Shown: one piece after another, positions 60,401-64,000 of the stretch | Layout: each line of letters starts with the position of its first letter | How positions within the stretch are numbered: position 1 is the stretch's first letter | Assembly: GCA_033439795.1 (NCBI GenBank) | Contig: JAUTDP010000005.1 | Location: forward strand, 620,001-684,000 | From: Sordaria brevicollis | Lineage: Eukaryota; Ascomycota; Sordariomycetes; Sordariales; Sordariaceae | Direction: 5' to 3' | Length of the DNA stretch: 64,000 nt | Translations under genes and position numbers: made by a program | The notes under the pieces: generated by a model | Seen by the model: the letters and a program-made list of their open reading frames with translations, nothing else | Told to the model about the DNA's origin: nothing | Database searches by the model: none

Positions 60401-61477
60401 TCTTTTAATTATATTCAACCCTATATATTGTATAGTAAATTGATTATCTTTTTATATATAAGTAATAATTTAATTATCGGTGCCGTTACTTAGAGCTTCC
60501 ATTTATTTAATACAATAAGGAATAGAATTAAAGAAAAAGAGGAATTAAAAATTAAATTTATATAATTAAACTATTTTAACGTATAATAATTAAGGGAGGC
60601 ATTGTATTTTATTAGCTAGCGTACGTTCGAATTGGTTATAAAGTAATATTATATAGTAAAGGGTGTTATTATTACGCTAAAAAATCTAGACCCCGTTAAA
60701 TTTAAATTATATATTAGTAAATTTATTAAATAATTTAATTTATTATATTTATATTAATTATTCCTTAGCTTTAAAATTAAACCGCCGTTATTAAAGCTTA
60801 ATAAATTAAATTTTCATCCTTATTAATAACTCTCTAAAAGCTTTACTAATAATAATAAATATCGTAGATATTACGATTTTAACCGTATTAATAATCTACG
60901 TAATCGATTACGTAATAGCTAGCCTTTTATTCGAAATCCCAACGCTCCTTAATTTATTACGCCAATTAATATTTAAATTTTAATTCCCCGAATAATTGCG
61001 TTAATTATTATTTAAATTCTTCCTCCTTTTATTACGCTAATTATAGTATTACGACCTTGGGGAAGGCTTCGCCTTTAACTTACCCAGGGCCTTAGCCCTA
61101 TATATAATTAAAACCCTACTTCTTCGATATATATTACGTTATTTATTTAACGAAATACATTTATTTAGGAGGGTATTAATTTAAAAGTAGAGGATATAAT
61201 CGATTATTCTTAACTTAGTATTACGTAACCTAAAAGGAGGGGTTATCCGTTTAATAGTAAGAATAAGCCTAAAGAGGGAAGATAAATAAAGGGAAGTAAG
61301 ATTTTACAGAGTAATAGAGGCGGTAAAAATAGTAGAAGAGGAGGAGCGCTACTTAATATTGCATTAACGTAATAAAACTTTAATCACTAATAATTAAATA
61401 CGTCGATTGTATAAATAAAATTAATAATATATAGATTAATATAAATTAGTATATTAGGCTCTATTAAATTCAATTGA

Positions 61478-61519
61478 GCGATTTTAATTAAGCGATTTTA
61501 ATTAAGCGATTTCAATTAA
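61478..61519. repeat. 3 x 14-bp tandem repeat near MULE right end
   Basis: Unit GCGATTTTAATTAA, three copies in a row, the third with one T-to-C difference. It is in the RIP-light terminal part of the MULE. Confidence 0.85.
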
Positions 61520-61712
61520 TTACGACGTATAAAAGTACGACTATAACGTTAAATGCCCTATAAGACCGCTATAGAACCGCGTTGTAAAATTGGGTCTGGG
61601 CGCTAATTTGGCTATACGTATTGGTTTAGGTTGATTAAACTTTAAAATAATGTAATGATTAGATTTTGGGCTGAAATTTATAAAAGAATATATAGCTGAA
61701 GTGGCCGCCGAC

Positions 61713-61792
61713 TAGGGTTCGGGTTATGTATGGGAGAAAAAAGTGGGGGTCCGTACAAATAGATTTTTAAGTCCGTACAAATAGAGTTTCTC
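61713..61792 (-). repeat. Right TIR of the MULE
   Basis: Ends ...GAGTTTCTC and is followed by TTAAATTA. It is reverse-complementary to 58226-58305, including the doubled inner motif. Confidence 0.88.
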
Positions 61793-61800
61793 TTAAATTA

Positions 61801-64000
61801 AACTAATTATTAATTTCGTTAAAGCTTTATTTTAATTAATTTATTATTTATTTTAATTTATATTTAAAAATCCTTTATTCCGTTTATAATATATTTTACC
61901 TTATTTATAACCTTTTATAGGAATTTTTTAATATATTAATCGATTAAGCTATTATTATCCGTTATTAAACCGTATTAAATTTTAAATTCGTTTAAAGTAA
62001 TAATATTTTTAAAATTCTTTGAAAATTCTTATATCGGGTTATAATATCCTTTTTACTTAATTAAAACCTTTTTTATTAAATTTCTTTTTTTTTTAACGGT
62101 ATTAATGTAAAGAACCTTTTTTATTTAATATTCTAATTCTCCTTCGATTTTAATAACCGGGGGCTATTCGTTAATAAATTTCTATTTAGAGAGGGGGTTA
62201 TTAATAATTTTATATAGGAAATCGATGTAAAAAACGTTATAAATAATACGGGGAAGCCCGGACAATTTAATTATATAGAGAAATAATACCTTCGAAACGG
62301 TATACTTCGTATAGAATTAATTGAATTTCTTCTTTAGGCGGTCGGTAATATAATTCTTAAAATTAAATTAAATTTTATCTTTAATTACGAAACGTTCTAT
62401 AAATTACCGATTATAATTAATAAATTTTTTTTACTTTTAAATAATAATTATTATAATAATTCAATATAAATTTATAATTTATTATAATTTTTTAACGAAT
62501 TTTTAAGCCCGCTTTTTAGAAAATAGAAACGAAGGTTAACGATTAAAGGGATTTTCGATTACGGAAACCGGGAATTCGGGGTCGAACCTATAGGTGGCGA
62601 AGAACGGAAATATATTTATCGAAGTATTAATCCGGCTATTAATAATTAATTACATTATAAAGTACTATTTACTCCAATTTTTCAACGTAATTAATTATTA
62701 TATATAAATAGGCGTAAATTTTTTAATTTATATATTTTAGGCCTTTATCGGTTTATAAATAATAAACGGTATTAAATAGACGTTTAATACTTAAAAATTC
62801 GTATAATTTAGCCTAGAAATAATTAATTTAATTAGAATTACGATTATTAATAATAAATTTTAGGAAATTATAATAGCGAATGAAATATTAGAAGAAACGT
62901 TCGGTATAAAATTCGGCTTTTATAGAGGGTATAGGCTCGAAGAATATAATTTTATTAAATTTATCTTTTATAATTTAAAAATAAATATTATTATTAAATT
63001 TTAGGAAATTGGTAATAAAATTTATTTATATATCCTTATTAAATTATTCTAAAATTAATAATAAATATGAAAAACTTTTCTTTTATTCCTTTTAAATTTT
63101 TATAAAACCGTAGGTATAATAATTATAGAGGAATTATTAAACGTAAAAATTAAAGAAAGGTTAATAAAAATACCGGAAAAGTATTATAATAATACTTTTT
63201 CTATTAAAGTATTTTAATATATACGAATTGTAAATAATTTAAATTAATATAGTACGAAGGACGTTAAAGCGTTAATCGGTATTAAATAATATAACCGATT
63301 CGGATTCGGTATATATAAGGGCTTTTAATATTTAAAGACGATTTTAATAACGAAAGTAGCCGAAGGAATTAATAAAGTAATTTATAATTTGGATTTTAAA
63401 TTTTAAAGATAAGTCGAAGTAGCGGTCGTTATAAAGGACGGTTTCTTTTACTTATTAATATAAAGAATTATAGAATTCTATCTATAATTAAAATTATTAT
63501 AAATCTAAATTTTTAAATATATTTATACTTTCCCTCTTTAAACGGACTATTTAAACTACCGAAATGCGGAATAGAATATAATTTTTAAAAACGGAATCCA
63601 ATATTATTTAAATATCCCGCACTTTACGGTTTTAATTTGTAAATATATTTTAATTTTATCGAAAAAGAGCGTTAAGGATTATTCTATTTTTACTTAATTT
63701 ATATTTAATTTAAAAATTAAATTAGGAGAAATATTCTACCTATTACGCTTACTATTCCGAAAGTCTCTTCAATTTTATAAAGTATTTAAAATTCTAATAA
63801 TTTATTAAAATAATAAATAATTTATAATTCCGCAATTTTACCGATTATCATTTTAAATAATTAATAATAATAAATATTTCCTTATTATAAATAAAATAAT
63901 TCCGTTCGGTAGGGTTGAATTTTCGGGAATAGAAGCCTATAATTTTACGAATTATATTTCTATTATTTTCGTTTACTTCCTAGGAAATAACCCCGTTTAA
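61801..64000 (-). pseudogene. Element A copy 3 chromodomain, integrase and RNase H remnant (partial)
   Basis: It continues the minus-strand pol of A copy 3 to the right of the MULE. It aligns along its length with 2164-4370 of copy 1 and 46776-48990 of copy 2, including the integrase core (about 62650-63010). The window ends within the RNase H region. Confidence 0.83.

Larger units (their letters stand above)
58226..61792 (+). mobile_element. Mutator-like (MULE) DNA transposon, 3,567 bp, RIPed inside
   Basis: Terminal inverted repeats of about 80 bp start GAGAAACTCTATTTGTAC and match with only a few transition differences. Each TIR contains the motif CTATTTGTACGGACC twice, about 22 bp apart. 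The 8-bp TSD and the MULE transposase remnant inside define the superfamily. The outer 200-300 bp at each end are GC-normal, and the interior is AT-rich and full of stops. A 3 x 14-bp tandem repeat lies at 61478-61519 near the right end. Confidence 0.9.
56386..64000 (-). mobile_element. Element A copy 3, interrupted by a MULE transposon, runs off the window
   Basis: LTR (56386-56625), polypurine tract, antisense frame, then a 3.57-kb MULE insertion, then chromodomain, integrase and RNase H remnants on the minus strand to the end of the window. The gag half and second LTR would lie beyond 64000. It abuts element C on the left, with GGTAA before the LTR as the possible target duplication. Confidence 0.9.

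Noticed and set aside
58226..61792. hAT assignment based on the 8-bp target duplication
   Set aside because: The transposase remnant matches MULE motifs (DNTYKINN, GFGLINN, YINKNIVLN) and the long TIRs starting GAG also fit MULE, so the 8-bp duplication alone is not decisive.

Overview
The window looks like a chromosome piece from a filamentous ascomycete, most likely a Sordariomycete. About 15 kb of normal-composition DNA (about 19.9-34.9 kb) carries six housekeeping genes with short GT-AG introns. On both sides lie AT-rich blocks of dead transposable elements. Those blocks show the signature of repeat-induced point mutation (RIP): CpA to TpA on either strand, CAR and TGG codons turned into stops, and many TTA/TAA words. 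No bacterial features are present.

Left block (1-19.1 kb). A Ty3/Gypsy-type LTR retrotransposon ('element A', copy 1, minus strand, 338-19128, TSD AATAA) is split by a second, 11,331-bp Gypsy element ('element N', minus strand, 4415-15745, TSD TCCGG, two 243-bp LTRs). N sits at the RT/RNase H boundary of A. Removing N leaves an A element of about 7.45 kb with 252-bp LTRs.

Gene island. In order: VAC8-like armadillo protein (+), mitochondrial inner membrane protease Imp1 (-), mitochondrial translation initiation factor IF-3 (+), eIF2B delta (+), a 90-residue membrane protein resembling a complex I accessory subunit (-), and a COMPASS Shg1-type protein with a very long Arg/Asp/Ser-rich tail (+). 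Three of the six are probably mitochondrial. Two divergent promoter regions (26139-26743 and 30902-31786) and two convergent 3' junctions organise the island. A 312-bp inverted-repeat segment that looks like a MITE lies upstream of VAC8.

Right block (35-64 kb). It holds a plus-strand Gypsy element B (gag about 36.4 kb to integrase about 43 kb), A copy 2 (44968-50855, minus, truncated in gag), a minus-strand Gypsy element C (50856-56385, truncated in integrase) and A copy 3 (56386 to beyond the window). A copy 3 is interrupted by a 3,567-bp Mutator-like (MULE) DNA transposon (58226-61792, 8-bp TSD TTAAATTA, about 80-bp TIRs).

Most notable observations. (1) RIP damage is weak at the outer edge of each element and strong inside, and this holds when the two LTRs of one element are compared base by base. 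(2) All three A copies keep a reading frame of about 430-445 codons antisense to gag-pol, between the integrase end and the 3' LTR. All positions, counts and translations were made by hand reading. No database search was possible.
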